DNA from: Candidatus Mediterraneibacter faecavium
GTDB taxonomy: Bacteria; Bacillota; Clostridia; Lachnospirales; Lachnospiraceae
Direction: 5' to 3'
Length of the DNA stretch: 64,000 nt
NCBI GenBank assembly: GCA_019119995.1
Contig: DWVY01000047.1
Location: 26,578-90,577 of the forward strand
Part shown: in pieces, positions 36,424 to 46,495 of the stretch
Numbering within the stretch: position 1 is the first letter of the stretch
Layout: every line of letters starts with the position of its first letter
Program-made: the position numbers and the translations under genes
Notes under the pieces: generated by a model
What the model was told of the DNA's origin: nothing
The model's database searches: none
The model's input: the letters and a program-made list of their open reading frames with translations, nothing else

Positions 36424-36517
36424 TTTTCTCTTTCCTTTCTCATCGATCGCTTTCTGCAGCGGAATTATCCGGTGCTTTTTTGTATCTCATTCTTATTATT
36501 CTTAATTTATGTACGCT

Positions 36518-37198
36518 TTACTCCTCGTGGAGCACCGCCTGTACAGCTTTCTTTGTCTTCGGCAGCCAGAACTGCACCAGCGGCCCGGTAAGAAATACCG
36601 CCACTACTGTTCCTGCTCCCACCGTGCCTCCTAATAGAAAGCCAAGTACCACAAAGAACAGGTCGCATCCCACTCTCACCCAGCGGAACTGCACGCGCTC
36701 GATCTTATCCGACAGAATGACCGCTACAAGATCATTCGGCCCTGTTCCGGCATTACTGTTGATCACAATCGACATTCCTGCCGAGAGGATCACGCAGCCA
36801 AGCACCATGCTGACGATCCGGACAGCCATCAGTGCTCCGCCGTTTATGTATCCGCCCAGAAGCCATGTGAACAGGTCGATGATCGGACCTCCGCAGAAAG
36901 CGCATACAACGGTTCCCGGCTTCACATACCCCTTTGTGGTCAGCAGCATGACTGCCATAAGGATACACAGCACGATCACATGGACTGTACCTACTGTCAG
37001 GCCGAACACTCTGGACAACCCCTGGATGAATACGGTAAAAGTATCTGTCCCGAGCTCTGATAACAGGAACAAAGTCACTCCCAGATGTGCGATCGTCAGC
37101 CCGATCAACAATATAACAAGTGCTTTCGCCCAGTCTGCTGCACTTCTTCCCGATGTATCAGAAGCAAATTTTTCTTTCTTCGTTTCCATAACTCTCAT
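36518..37198 (-). CDS. YczE/YitT-like integral membrane protein
   Basis: A 226-residue protein with about six membrane helices. The GTDTFTVFIQGLSRVFGLTVGTV and GTGPNDLVAVIL stretches match the YczE/YyaS branch, where paired SxxGxxPxD-like turns repeat in the two halves. Function is unknown; some relatives sit next to transport regulators. The start is ambiguous: ATG at 37198 or at 37189, with only weak purine-rich sites near either. Confidence 0.8.
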   Translation of the reverse strand: MRVMETKKEKFASDTSGRSAADWAKALVILLIGLTIAHLGVTLFLLSELGTDTFTVFIQGLSRVFGLTVGTVHVIVLCILMAVMLLTTKGYVKPGTVVCAFCGGPIIDLFTWLLGGYINGGALMAVRIVSMVLGCVILSAGMSIVINSNAGTGPNDLVAVILSDKIERVQFRWVRVGCDLFFVVLGFLLGGTVGAGTVVAVFLTGPLVQFWLPKTKKAVQAVLHEE

Positions 37199-37228
37199 TC
37201 CCTGTTTTTCATTTTATTAATAACCACA

Positions 37229-37276
37229 AAAACTGCCGTCCCACTCCTCTTTTAAGGTCCGTGGGACGGCAGTTTT
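37229..37276 (-). terminator. Bidirectional terminator after rubredoxin
   Basis: A 16-bp stem, aaaactgccgtcccac (37229-37244) with gtgggacggcagtttt (37261-37276), with T-rich flanks on both strands; it lies immediately beyond the rubredoxin stop. Confidence 0.9.
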
Positions 37277-37297
37277 ACTTCATCTGTTCAAGTGGGT

Positions 37298-37459
37298 CTA
37301 TTCAACTTCTGAAAACTGGTCTTTTCCCACTCCGCACAGCGGGCAAACGAAATCTTCCGGGACATCTTCCCATTTTGTGCCGGGCTCGATACCGTTATCC
37401 GGATCGCCTGCCGCCTCATCATAAATATATCCGCATACGTCACATACATATTTCTTCAT
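37298..37459 (-). CDS. Rubredoxin
   Basis: A 53-residue protein. Two CxxCG knuckles, [10 protein letters not shown] at residues 6-15 and CPLCGVGKD near residue 39, hold one iron atom; the [10 protein letters not shown] loop and PEDFVCP are also typical. It carries single electrons in the cytoplasm, in anaerobes usually to oxygen- or peroxide-detoxifying enzymes. AGGAGG precedes the ATG by nine bases. No rubrerythrin or superoxide reductase gene is adjacent. Confidence 0.96.
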   Translation of the reverse strand: MKKYVCDVCGYIYDEAAGDPDNGIEPGTKWEDVPEDFVCPLCGVGKDQFSEVE

Positions 37460-37618
37460 CGTCTGATACCTCCTGTGGTAACTTTAGTATTTTATATTTT
37501 CCTTTTTTACGTAGGAAATTATTTCGTTATCATAATAACACATGTGCAAACGGTTTTCAATTTAAAAATCTTTTTTCTATTGAACGGCCTTCTGCGGCCT
37601 TCTATTAAACAGACCGGT

Positions 37619-38497
37619 CTAGGAATTAGTCAGCCATTTTCTTACTGTATCTATATCGACGCCAACCGCCTTTGCAATCTGATCCAACGGCAGATTCATC
37701 TTATACAAATTTCTCGCCGTAGTTTTCTGCCCTTCGGCCAGACCGGCACTGTGCCCGTCCGCCCAGGCGTCTTCCCGCTCCTGTCTCATATGCTTCTCCT
37801 GATCATATTCGAATATGCTCATTTCTTTCGCCTCCGCTCTGTGCTTCTCCAGGAAGTCCTTCAGCACGCCCTCTGCGACACACTCCCTAATTGCCCGGTC
37901 CACCGCATCCGCAAGTTCCATCTCTTCCACATACTTGCGGACTTTATCCGTGTAGATTGCGTATTCCTTAAGCGTCCTACAGGCCTCTTTCAGCTTCTGA
38001 TTATTCTTTCCTGAAATGTTCAGCATCACTGCCGACAATTCCAACCCTGCATGAGGGTCTTCTTTCTCATACATTTCCGACAGGTTCAACACAGTCCGCT
38101 CCGGGAGTTCTTCTTTTCCGTTGTAGAAGATCAGGAACTCCGGCGGAGGGATCTTTATTATCTTTGTTCCGTACAGGTTTGCGTTTCTTGTCATCCTTGA
38201 ATACAGTTTCGCAATATAGATCAGGAACCTTAAAGGTAAGTTCGGGTTGTAGGTGGACTGGTGCTCATACAGAGAGAGCCGTCCGTCGATCAGGAAAGAA
38301 GCATCGTTCTTTACTGTCATGTAGATCGCATTTTCCAGAGTGTTGATCTCCAGGATCTCCGGATCGGTATAATGTTTTTCACTTACTGCGTTATACAGTT
38401 CCAACAGGTTATTCTTATCCTGGAACAGCATGATGAACAGAGTGGACTTGTACGTCCGGTTGATCGGTGGCGTGGTTGCTTTTGTTTCGTTTGATAT
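37619..38497 (-). CDS. Rpn-family PD-(D/E)XK nuclease/transposase-like protein with apparent ATA start
   Basis: The first in-frame ATG is at 38431, but the family-type N-terminus continues upstream: INRTYKSTLFIMLFQDK spans that ATG. The frame runs back to an ATA codon at 38495-38497, seven bases after AGGAGG (38505-38510), followed by a TGA. So the natural start seems to be ATA, probably a mutated ATG. From there the protein is 292 residues: the nuclease core (YEHQSTYNPNLPLR with Glu-His-Gln) and a C-terminal helix-turn-helix-like tail (LPLDQIAKAVGVDIDTVRKWL). Rpn proteins promote recA-independent recombination or act in defence. Expression may be reduced. Confidence 0.8.
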   Translation of the reverse strand: MSNETKATTPPINRTYKSTLFIMLFQDKNNLLELYNAVSEKHYTDPEILEINTLENAIYMTVKNDASFLIDGRLSLYEHQSTYNPNLPLRFLIYIAKLYSRMTRNANLYGTKIIKIPPPEFLIFYNGKEELPERTVLNLSEMYEKEDPHAGLELSAVMLNISGKNNQKLKEACRTLKEYAIYTDKVRKYVEEMELADAVDRAIRECVAEGVLKDFLEKHRAEAKEMSIFEYDQEKHMRQEREDAWADGHSAGLAEGQKTTARNLYKMNLPLDQIAKAVGVDIDTVRKWLTNS

Positions 38498-38744
38498 ATT
38501 TCAGCCTCCTTATGAAAATGTAGTGCAAAGAGACTGATAATGTGTGGACGACACTTTCCACAACTCTGTGTGCCGTTACATTCAAAATCTCTCTGCTGTT
38601 AATAGGGAATTAAAAGCATCGGGATTTTCCTGAATGTAATAGAACTTTTGATATAGGCAGTACTGCCGCTTAAGAATAAAACATGCTGGAAATGTAATGC
38701 TTTTGTTAATGATACCACAGACGGGAAAAAAGTGCCAGAAAAAA

Positions 38745-38805
38745 AGACGTCTCCTTTCATATCAGGCAATTCCTCAGGCAATTCCTGTCATGAAAAGAGA
38801 CGTCT
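38745..38805 (-). terminator. Terminator after the AI-2E family permease
   Basis: The 319-base gap between the Rpn and permease genes holds this hairpin: agacgtctccttt (from 38745) pairs with aaaagagacgtct (to 38805), followed on the minus strand by TTTTTTTC. Its loop has a direct repeat of aggcaattcct. Nothing else was recognised in the gap. Confidence 0.85.
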
Positions 38806-38816
38806 ATATGAATCAA

Positions 38817-39965
38817 TTATTTTCTTTCTTTCAGATCTTCTCCCCTTTCCCCTCTAAGTCCGAGTATCCCCTCCACCAGTATCCTCACGTCATCAAAAAT
38901 ATAGTCAAACGCCCCTGCCTGGCACATATTGATGAGCACCATCCCGATCGGCACGGCCAGGATCATCCAGAGGATGCCGCCCATACGATACCCGATGTAG
39001 AGCAGGACGAGTGTGACCAACGGATTGAGTCCTACGCTGTCCCCTACGAGTTTCGGCTGAAGGAGCTGATGGACTGCCTGGGTGATCACATAGATCACGA
39101 TAAGTGCAACTGTCATCTTATAATCACCCATGAAGAATTTGTAGACCGCCCATGGGATCATCGCTGTCCCAGTGCCGAAAAACGGAAGGAAATCAAGGAA
39201 CGCGATCAAAAATGCGACGAGGACAAAATATCCTGTCCCAAGCAGGCCGAGGCCGACCAGCAGGATCACAAACACGATCGCCATGATCTTAAACTGTGCC
39301 TTGAAATATCCTCCCACAGCATATCTCAGATTATCGATCACAAGCGTCATCCGCTTTTGTATGGAGCCAGGCGCCACTTTCTTCATCCAGTTCAGCACTT
39401 CCTCGCGCTGCACGATAAAGAAATACGCAGACAGTACCGAGACAAGAAAGCCGATCAGGTAAGACGGCACCTGCTTGGCAATATTTCCCGCCGCTGTCAC
39501 AGTCGGCTCGCTGATATTAGATACAAGATTGCCCATATACTGGTCTAGGTTCTCTACTACAGTATTCCAGCCGTTCTGGATCCCGGACGGGAGGCGCTCG
39601 AAAATGCCCGAGAGCGTATCTCCAATCTGTCTTAAGCCTGTCTCCAGCTGCGCATACATCTCAGGAAAATTCCGGATCAGATCTCTTATCTCCAGCACAA
39701 GCCGGCTGATCCCAAAATAGAGCGCAAGTATGATAGCAGCAAGCACCAGTATAACGATAAGGGCTGAACCTAACTTTTTCACGATCTTCAGACGCTTTTC
39801 CAGCCAGTTGACGAGCGGCGCCGCGATAGCTGCGATGATCCATCCTATGACAAACGGCATAAGGAACCGCAGCAGATTCCATCCAATGACCACAAATGCG
39901 GCGGTGGCAAGGAGACTGAACAGCAGCCGCAATGCCACTTGCCAGTACGGACGATTATTCTCCAT
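38817..39965 (-). CDS. AI-2E family transporter (PerM-like)
   Basis: A 382-residue membrane protein with about eight helices and the family's long middle amphipathic region (GLRQIGDTLSGIFERLPSGIQ). The GTGTAMIPWAVYKFF and QLLQPKLVGDSVGLNPLVTL signatures near the C-terminus are characteristic. Members have been tied to export of autoinducer-2 or to Na+/H+ antiport; the substrate here is open. It overlaps engB by 11 bases and ends the lon-engB transcript. A charged, arginine-rich C-terminal tail follows the last helix. Confidence 0.9.
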   Translation of the reverse strand: MENNRPYWQVALRLLFSLLATAAFVVIGWNLLRFLMPFVIGWIIAAIAAPLVNWLEKRLKIVKKLGSALIVILVLAAIILALYFGISRLVLEIRDLIRNFPEMYAQLETGLRQIGDTLSGIFERLPSGIQNGWNTVVENLDQYMGNLVSNISEPTVTAAGNIAKQVPSYLIGFLVSVLSAYFFIVQREEVLNWMKKVAPGSIQKRMTLVIDNLRYAVGGYFKAQFKIMAIVFVILLVGLGLLGTGYFVLVAFLIAFLDFLPFFGTGTAMIPWAVYKFFMGDYKMTVALIVIYVITQAVHQLLQPKLVGDSVGLNPLVTLVLLYIGYRMGGILWMILAVPIGMVLINMCQAGAFDYIFDDVRILVEGILGLRGERGEDLKERK

Positions 39966-40569
39966 CCTGTTCCTCCACAGTTATTCCAAAACATTCTGTC
40001 TCGATCAGTTCCCAGATCTCATCCCGCCCCTGTTTTGTCGTCGATGAAAACGGGATTACTTTTGTCCCCGGGACGAGTGCAAGACCTTCTTTTAACATTT
40101 TAACATGTTTCTGTACCTGAGAGCGTTTTATTTTGTCAAGTTTTGTTGCAATGATGACCGGCTGATATCCCTGTTCGATCACCCACTGGTACATCATCTT
40201 GTCGTTAGCGGAAGGCGCATGACGGATATCAATGAGCAGGAACACTGCCTTGAGCTGTGCTGAACTGTGCAGATACCGCTCGATCATCTTTCCCCACTGT
40301 TCTTTCTCTTTTTCAGAGACTCTGGCGTAGCCGTATCCCGGCAGATCGACCAGATAGAGTTCGTCATTGATGTTATAGAAATTGATCGTCTGCGTTTTTC
40401 CCGGCGTTGCCGAAATACGTGCATAGGACTTCCGGTTCATAAGCGCATTGATCAGGGACGATTTTCCTACGTTCGACTTTCCCGCAAATGCGACCTCAGG
40501 TTTATCATTTACAGGCAGAGTACTTGTGACTCCGCACACTGTCTCCAGATTAATACTTCTGATTACCAT
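39955..40569 (-). CDS. engB: Ribosome biogenesis GTPase EngB (YsxC/YihA)
   Basis: A 204-residue GTPase. G-motifs: GKSNVGKSSLIN (G1), a T in ISATPGKT (G2), DLPGYGYA (G3), TKLDKIK (G4), and a late SSTT (G5). It assists 50S subunit assembly. Its start follows the lon stop by one base, a lon-engB arrangement known widely in Bacillota. Confidence 0.97.
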   Translation of the reverse strand: MVIRSINLETVCGVTSTLPVNDKPEVAFAGKSNVGKSSLINALMNRKSYARISATPGKTQTINFYNINDELYLVDLPGYGYARVSEKEKEQWGKMIERYLHSSAQLKAVFLLIDIRHAPSANDKMMYQWVIEQGYQPVIIATKLDKIKRSQVQKHVKMLKEGLALVPGTKVIPFSSTTKQGRDEIWELIETECFGITVEEQDGE

Positions 40570-40570
40570 A

Positions 40571-42892
40571 TCATTCTCCTGTCAGTGCTTTTTCCAGTAC
40601 TTCATCCATATTCTCTACGGGTATGATCTCCAGACCTTTTGTGATCTCGGAAGAGAGTTCTTCCACATCCGCCACATTTTCTTTCGGCACGAGCACGGTC
40701 CGGATCCCGGCGCTTTTTGCCGCAAGCAGCTTCTCCTTGAGACCGCCGATCGGGAGCACACGGCCGCGAAGTGTGATCTCGCCCGTCATCGCGAGGTCTG
40801 CCCGGACTTTCTTCTCCGTCACAGCAGAAAGCATGGCTGTCGCCATGGTGATGCCGGCGGACGGTCCGTCTTTGGGCACGGCTCCTTCCGGTATATGCAC
40901 GTGGATGTCGTGTTTCTCAAAGAAGTCTTCCGCTATGCTGTATTTACTGCTGACGGAGCGGATATAACTGATCCCGGCTCTTGCAGATTCCTTCATTACA
41001 TCTCCCAACTGTCCGGTCAGCATCAGTTCGCCGCTTCCCGGCATTACATTTACTTCGATCTGCAGCGTGTCTCCGCCGACACTTGTCCATGCCAGACCTC
41101 TCACGATACCGACCTCCGGAGCCGGATTCGCCATCTGGTATGTATACTTTTCTTTTCCGAGGAATCTGTGGATATTGCGGTCTGTCACACTGATCTTCTT
41201 CCGGTCGGTCGTCAGGATCTCCTTCGCGGCTTTCCTGCAGACATTTCCGATCTCACGTTCCAGCTGGCGCACGCCTGCTTCCTTCGTATAATTGCGCGCC
41301 AGTTTCCAGATCGCATGTTTGCTGAAAGTGAGCTGCTCTGATGTGAGTCCATGCTTTTCCAGCTGTTTCGGGATCAGATGCTCCATCGCAATATGCAGTT
41401 TCTCATTTTCCGTATAGCTGCTGATCTCGATCACTTCCATACGGTCAAGGAGCGGTCTCGGGATCGTCTGCAGGGTGTTCGCTGTCGTGATGAACATTAC
41501 TTCCGACAGATCGAGGGGCACTTCCAGATAATGATCCCGGAATTTACTGTTCTGCTCGCTGTCCAGTACTTCCAGAAGGGCTGAAAATGTATCTCCCTTA
41601 TAGTCTGTACTGACTTTATCGATTTCATCCAGCAGCATGACCGGGTTTTTCACTCCGGCAGTCCGGATCCCGTTTGCGATCCGTCCCGGCATCGCCCCTA
41701 CATATGTCTTCCTGTGGCCGCGGATCTCAGCCTCATCCCGGACGCCGCCCAGGGAAATGCGCACATAAGGTTTCTTCATTGCACGGGCCAGAGACTTCGC
41801 GATAGAAGTCTTTCCGGTTCCCGGCGGTCCTGCGAGACAGAGGATCGGGCTGTCGCCCTTCTTAGTCAGAGTCCGCACCGCAAGGAACTCCAGTATACGT
41901 TCCTTGACCTGTTCCAAGCCGTAATGGTCTTCGTCAAGTACCTGCTTCGCATACTCGATATCATTATTATCTTTTGCCGCCTTGTCCCAGGGCATCTCAA
42001 GGAGCGTCTCGATATAAGTGCGGATCACCCCGTTCTCCGCCGGGGAGTTCAGGGAACTCTTGAAGCGGTTGATCTCTTTCTGCAGCTTCTCTTTTACTTC
42101 TTTCGGAGCCTTTAACTTCTTCAGCGAATTTTCAAACTCTTCCGCATCTGATATCGTGGAATCCTCTCCCAGCTCTTCCCGGATGAGTTTCAGCTGCTCC
42201 CTTAAGATATATTCCCGCTGATGCTTATCTACACGCTCTTTGACTTTCTTCTGGATCTCCTCTTTGATATTCATGATCTGGACTTCATTCACCAGCTTAA
42301 AACAAAGTTTCTCGTATCGTTTCCAGAAATCCGTCTCATTCAGTATTTCCTGCTGGTCCGTATAGTAAAGAGGGATATTGGCCGCGATCTCATCCACCAG
42401 TTTTTTGATCCCTTTGATATCTAAAAGTTGGGCTATGGATTCTTTAGACATCTTTCCGTTCTTCGCGGCATATTCCACCAGCATGTCCTTCAGCCCCCGC
42501 TCCATAGCCTCACCGTTAAGATCGTCCGGTAGGGTCAGCTCTGCATCATCGATGATCTCCACCTGAGCGCGGAGATAGGGGTCTTTATACTCAATTTTCT
42601 TAAGACGTCCTCTCACCTCGCCTGATACCAGCACCCTTACGATATGCTTCGGCAGCTTAATGATCTGTTTGATCGTTCCTACCGTACCGATCTCATACAC
42701 GTCTTCTGCTCCCGGATCTTCGGTATCAATGGATTTCTGGGCTGTCAGAAATATCTTCTGCTCTTCTACCATTGCCTCCTGGATCGCAGCGATGGAACGC
42801 TCTCTGCTCACGTCAAAATGCACGACCATCTCCGGCATGATCGTCATTCCTCTGAGAGCCACCATGGGCAGACTCTTTATCTCGTTGTCCAT
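40571..42892 (-). CDS. lon: ATP-dependent protease Lon
   Basis: A 773-residue LonA. An N-terminal substrate-binding domain (to about 200) and coiled region are followed by the AAA+ module, Walker A GPPGTGKTS and Walker B MLLDEIDK, and a protease domain with the catalytic Ser in KDGPSAGIT and Lys in GGLKEKLLAAK. It degrades misfolded and regulatory proteins in the cytoplasm. The start was set at ATG-GAC after AGGAGGAGATGAA. A stem-loop with an 8-bp G-C-rich arm (43016-43052) lies between lon and clpX and may end the clpX transcript. Confidence 0.97.
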   Translation of the reverse strand: MDNEIKSLPMVALRGMTIMPEMVVHFDVSRERSIAAIQEAMVEEQKIFLTAQKSIDTEDPGAEDVYEIGTVGTIKQIIKLPKHIVRVLVSGEVRGRLKKIEYKDPYLRAQVEIIDDAELTLPDDLNGEAMERGLKDMLVEYAAKNGKMSKESIAQLLDIKGIKKLVDEIAANIPLYYTDQQEILNETDFWKRYEKLCFKLVNEVQIMNIKEEIQKKVKERVDKHQREYILREQLKLIREELGEDSTISDAEEFENSLKKLKAPKEVKEKLQKEINRFKSSLNSPAENGVIRTYIETLLEMPWDKAAKDNNDIEYAKQVLDEDHYGLEQVKERILEFLAVRTLTKKGDSPILCLAGPPGTGKTSIAKSLARAMKKPYVRISLGGVRDEAEIRGHRKTYVGAMPGRIANGIRTAGVKNPVMLLDEIDKVSTDYKGDTFSALLEVLDSEQNSKFRDHYLEVPLDLSEVMFITTANTLQTIPRPLLDRMEVIEISSYTENEKLHIAMEHLIPKQLEKHGLTSEQLTFSKHAIWKLARNYTKEAGVRQLEREIGNVCRKAAKEILTTDRKKISVTDRNIHRFLGKEKYTYQMANPAPEVGIVRGLAWTSVGGDTLQIEVNVMPGSGELMLTGQLGDVMKESARAGISYIRSVSSKYSIAEDFFEKHDIHVHIPEGAVPKDGPSAGITMATAMLSAVTEKKVRADLAMTGEITLRGRVLPIGGLKEKLLAAKSAGIRTVLVPKENVADVEELSSEITKGLEIIPVENMDEVLEKALTGE

Positions 42893-43133
42893 TTCATCTC
42901 CTCCTGTAATCAATGATCTCCGGCATTGCAGACAGCTCACGGCATTGCTGTCCGGTGCCCGGCAAATCCCCGCTTCCGCAGACGCGGCAGCCGCTTTCCG
43001 GGCTTACTGCACAAAGGGCGGGTACACATGGGAATTACCATTGCACCCGCCCCACGGCTGTATCTATACCATATCATATCTTATATCTTTACATATGCTG
43101 GTTATATACAGCTTTTATTTCTCCTTGCCGCTG

Positions 43134-44405
43134 TCACGCGCTTTCAGATGTCAGGAATGATCTCCGTTCTTCTCCGTCCCGCAGATATAACGGTTCTCCT
43201 GTCCCGAGCACTGCCTCTTTCGTGATGCGGCACTCTTTGATCGTCTCATCCGACGGAACACGGAACATCGTATCCATCATGATATTTTCCATGATGGCGC
43301 GCAGCCCTCTGGCTCCAGTTTTCCGCTTCAGCGTTGTCTCTGCAATAGCCGTAAGGGCATCACGGTCAAACTCAAGCTTCACCCCGTCGAGCTCCAGAAG
43401 CTTCTGGTACTGCTTTACGATCGCGCTCTTCGGCTCTGTCAGGATCCGGATCAGAGCTTCCTTATCCAGAAGATCCAGTGAAACTGTGACAGGAAGTCTT
43501 CCTACCAGCTCCGGGATCAGACCGTACTTCACAAGATCCTGCGGAAGTACTTCATGGAGCAGGACATCCATATCGTATTCATGCTTTTGCGCGATCTCCG
43601 CGTTAAATCCGATAGATTTTCTGTCAAGCCGGGTCTCGATGATCTTATCGATCCCCTCGAAAGCTCCGCCGCAGATAAACAGGATGTTTGTTGTATCGAT
43701 CTGGATCAGCTCCTGATGGGGATGTTTTCTTCCTCCCTGGGGCGGTACCGATGCAACGGTTCCCTCTATGATCTTCAGAAGCGCCTGCTGCACACCCTCT
43801 CCGGAAACATCTCTTGTGATGGACGGATTCTCCGATTTCCTCGTGATCTTATCGATCTCGTCAATATAAATGATCCCGTGCTCCGCTCTCTCGATATCAC
43901 CGTCTGCCGCCTGGATCACTTTCAGAAGGATGTTCTCCACATCTTCTCCCACATATCCTGCCTCTGTGAGCGCGGTAGCATCCGCGATCGCAAACGGAAC
44001 GTTCAGGATCTTGGCAAGTGTCTGGGCGAGCAGTGTTTTTCCGCAGCCGGTCGGCCCAAGCATGAGAATATTGCTCTTCTGAAGCTCCACGCCGAGATCC
44101 TGCTCTGCCATGATCCTCTTATAATGATTGTACACTGCCACTGAAAGGACTTTTTTCGCCTCATCCTGTCCGATCACGTAATCGTCAAGAAAAGCTTTCA
44201 TCTCCTCCGGTGTCAGAAGATTGATATCATCAAATGCCCTGTCGTCATTATAATCCAGTTCTTCCTCAATAATTTCCGAACAGATACCGATACACTCGTC
44301 ACAGATATATGTGCCGTTCGGTCCGGCGATCAGTTTTCTCACCTGCGCCTGAGTCTTGTTGCAGAATGAGCATCTCACGATATCATCCATCATTTTTCCT
44401 GCCAT
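43134..44405 (-). CDS. clpX: ClpX, ATPase subunit of ClpXP
   Basis: A 423-residue AAA+ unfoldase. N-terminal zinc-binding domain CSFCNKT...CDEC (residues 12-40). Walker [12 protein letters not shown], Walker [10 protein letters not shown], and the ClpP-docking IGF loop in RKSIGFNAE are present. It feeds unfolded proteins into ClpP. GAGGTG precedes the ATG. clpP lies 24 bases upstream on the same strand, trigger factor before that. Confidence 0.98.
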   Translation of the reverse strand: MAGKMMDDIVRCSFCNKTQAQVRKLIAGPNGTYICDECIGICSEIIEEELDYNDDRAFDDINLLTPEEMKAFLDDYVIGQDEAKKVLSVAVYNHYKRIMAEQDLGVELQKSNILMLGPTGCGKTLLAQTLAKILNVPFAIADATALTEAGYVGEDVENILLKVIQAADGDIERAEHGIIYIDEIDKITRKSENPSITRDVSGEGVQQALLKIIEGTVASVPPQGGRKHPHQELIQIDTTNILFICGGAFEGIDKIIETRLDRKSIGFNAEIAQKHEYDMDVLLHEVLPQDLVKYGLIPELVGRLPVTVSLDLLDKEALIRILTEPKSAIVKQYQKLLELDGVKLEFDRDALTAIAETTLKRKTGARGLRAIMENIMMDTMFRVPSDETIKECRITKEAVLGTGEPLYLRDGEERRSFLTSESA

Positions 44406-44429
44406 ACTTTTTCACCTCATACCGCTGTC

Positions 44430-45011
44430 TTAGTGGTTTACGATCACTTCATCGATCAGACCGTATGCTTTTGCCTCTTCGGCAGACATAAAGTTGTCAC
44501 GCTCTGTATCGGCTTTGATCGTCTCAAGAGACTGGCCTGTATTTGCAGCCAGGATCTCATTTAATTTCTGTTTTGTGCGGAGAATGTGCTCCGCTGCGAT
44601 CTGGATCTCAGTCGCCTGTCCCTGTGCGCCGCCGGACGGCTGATGGATCATGATCTCTGCGTTCGGCAGGGCAAATCTCTTGCCTTTCTTACCGCCTGAA
44701 AGCAGGAACGCCCCCATACTTGCAGCCATACCGATGCAGACAGTAGACACATCACACTTGATATACTGCATCGTATCGTAGATCGCCAGTCCGGCCGTAA
44801 CAGATCCGCCCGGGCTGTTGATATAAAGCTGGATATCCTTATCCGGATCATCCGCCTCAAGGAAAAGGAGCTGTGCCACTACCACGCTGGCTGACACATC
44901 ATTTACTTCCTCGCCGAGAAAGATGATCCTCTCCTTCAGAAGTCTTGAATAGATATCATAGGACCGCTCGCCGCGGCTTGTCTGCTCAATGACGTAAGGT
45001 ACTAAACTCAT
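44430..45011 (-). CDS. clpP: ClpP serine protease subunit
   Basis: A 193-residue protease. Catalytic Ser in GMAASMGAF, His in [10 protein letters not shown], and Asp in the following [10 protein letters not shown] region. The N-terminus ([23 protein letters not shown]) is typical of the axial loop-bearing form; no long propeptide. It forms the tetradecameric chamber that pairs with ClpX. Confidence 0.98.
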   Translation of the reverse strand: MSLVPYVIEQTSRGERSYDIYSRLLKERIIFLGEEVNDVSASVVVAQLLFLEADDPDKDIQLYINSPGGSVTAGLAIYDTMQYIKCDVSTVCIGMAASMGAFLLSGGKKGKRFALPNAEIMIHQPSGGAQGQATEIQIAAEHILRTKQKLNEILAANTGQSLETIKADTERDNFMSAEEAKAYGLIDEVIVNH

Positions 45012-45083
45012 ATATTATGCCTTCTTTCTTTATAAAAGTGCTGAAAAGGTGCACCATGCGGCACACCTTTCCGATCAACCTGC

Positions 45084-46373
45084 TTAACCCTCTACTGCCG
45101 CGTCTGCAATGAGTGTCACTGCCTCCTGGACTGCGATATCCTCTTTCATCTGTTTTCTCTCGTTATCGCCCATGAATTCTTTGAGCTTGTCAACTTCCAT
45201 CTGATAAGCTTCCGCCATCTTCTGGAGTTCCTCGTCCAGACGTTCATCTGACACTTCAATGTTCTCAGCAGCCACAACTGCCTCCAGTACAAGTCTTGTA
45301 CGGATGCGCTTCTCAGCCTGCGGTCTGAACTCTTCCATCATCTTCTCTTCGTTCAGTCCTGTAAACTGGAAGTACTGCTCCAGGCTCATACCCTGCTGCA
45401 TGATACGACGTGCGAAATCATCAGCCATCTGTCTTGCCTGAAGATCGATCATCGGCTCAGGGATATCGATCTGGGCATTGGCAACAGCCTGCTCAACTGA
45501 CTGGTCTTCTCTCTTCTGTTTTCTCTCGTTTTCCTTGCGCTCTTTGATCTTAGCTTTTACTTCAGCCTTGTAGTCTTCTACAGTCTCGCTTGAGTCGGAA
45601 ACATCAGATACGAACTCATCGTCCAGCTCCGGAAGCTCTTTTGCCTTGATCTCGTGGACTGTGCATTTAAATACAGCAGCTTTTCCGGCAAGCTCTTTTG
45701 CCTGATAGTCCTCCGGGAATGTCACATTGACTTCCACTTCTTTGCCGATCTCGGCACCGATCAGCTGATCCTCGAATCCCGGAATGAAGGAACCGGATCC
45801 GATCGTCAGCGGATATTTCTCGCCTTTTCCGCCTTCAAATGCTTCTCCGTCAACAAAACCTTCAAAATCAAGTGTTACCTGATCTTTATCCTGGACAGCT
45901 CTGTCTGTCACATCGATCGTTCTCGCATTGCGCTCACGCTCTTTGTCGATCTCCTCGTCAACCTCTTTCTGTGTTACTCTTGTAGAGACTTTATCCACTT
46001 TCAGTCCTTTATATTCACCGAGTGTTACTTCCGGTTTCACCGCTACTTCTGCAGTGAAGATAAACGGTTTTCCTTTCTCAAGCTGTGTGATCTCAACTTT
46101 CGGCTGGGATGTGATCTCAAGCTCACACTCGTCATAAGCTTTTCCATATGCCTCTGATATCATATGATTTGCAGCTTCATCATAGAACACTTCCGGTCCG
46201 TACATCTTCTCGATCATCTGACGCGGCACTTTGCCTTTACGGAATCCCGGGAGGCTGATCTTGCTGCGTTCTTTCAGGTATGCAGCCTGAAGTGCCTTCT
46301 CCACATCCTCTGCTGACACCTCGATCGTCAGCTTCGCCATATTATGTTCTAATTTTTCTACCTGTAAACTCAT
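45084..46373 (-). CDS. tig: Trigger factor
   Basis: A 429-residue chaperone. The N-terminal ribosome-docking signature GFRKGKVPRQ is near residue 43, the FKBP-type PPIase domain reads FEGFVDGEAFEGG...FIPGFEDQ, and the helical C-terminal chaperone arms follow. It binds nascent chains at the ribosome exit. The start was set at ATG-AGT after GGAGGAAGAAA. First gene of the tig-clpP-clpX group. Confidence 0.97.
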   Translation of the reverse strand: MSLQVEKLEHNMAKLTIEVSAEDVEKALQAAYLKERSKISLPGFRKGKVPRQMIEKMYGPEVFYDEAANHMISEAYGKAYDECELEITSQPKVEITQLEKGKPFIFTAEVAVKPEVTLGEYKGLKVDKVSTRVTQKEVDEEIDKERERNARTIDVTDRAVQDKDQVTLDFEGFVDGEAFEGGKGEKYPLTIGSGSFIPGFEDQLIGAEIGKEVEVNVTFPEDYQAKELAGKAAVFKCTVHEIKAKELPELDDEFVSDVSDSSETVEDYKAEVKAKIKERKENERKQKREDQSVEQAVANAQIDIPEPMIDLQARQMADDFARRIMQQGMSLEQYFQFTGLNEEKMMEEFRPQAEKRIRTRLVLEAVVAAENIEVSDERLDEELQKMAEAYQMEVDKLKEFMGDNERKQMKEDIAVQEAVTLIADAAVEG

Positions 46374-46495
46374 TTTCTTCCTCCTTGCATGCGCAAAGTT
46401 CAAAATTGCCCCGTTTTCATATAAAAACTATATCAGGACACACCTTTGCAGTCATTGCAATAGTATAGCACATAAAACCGCATATTTCCAGTATT

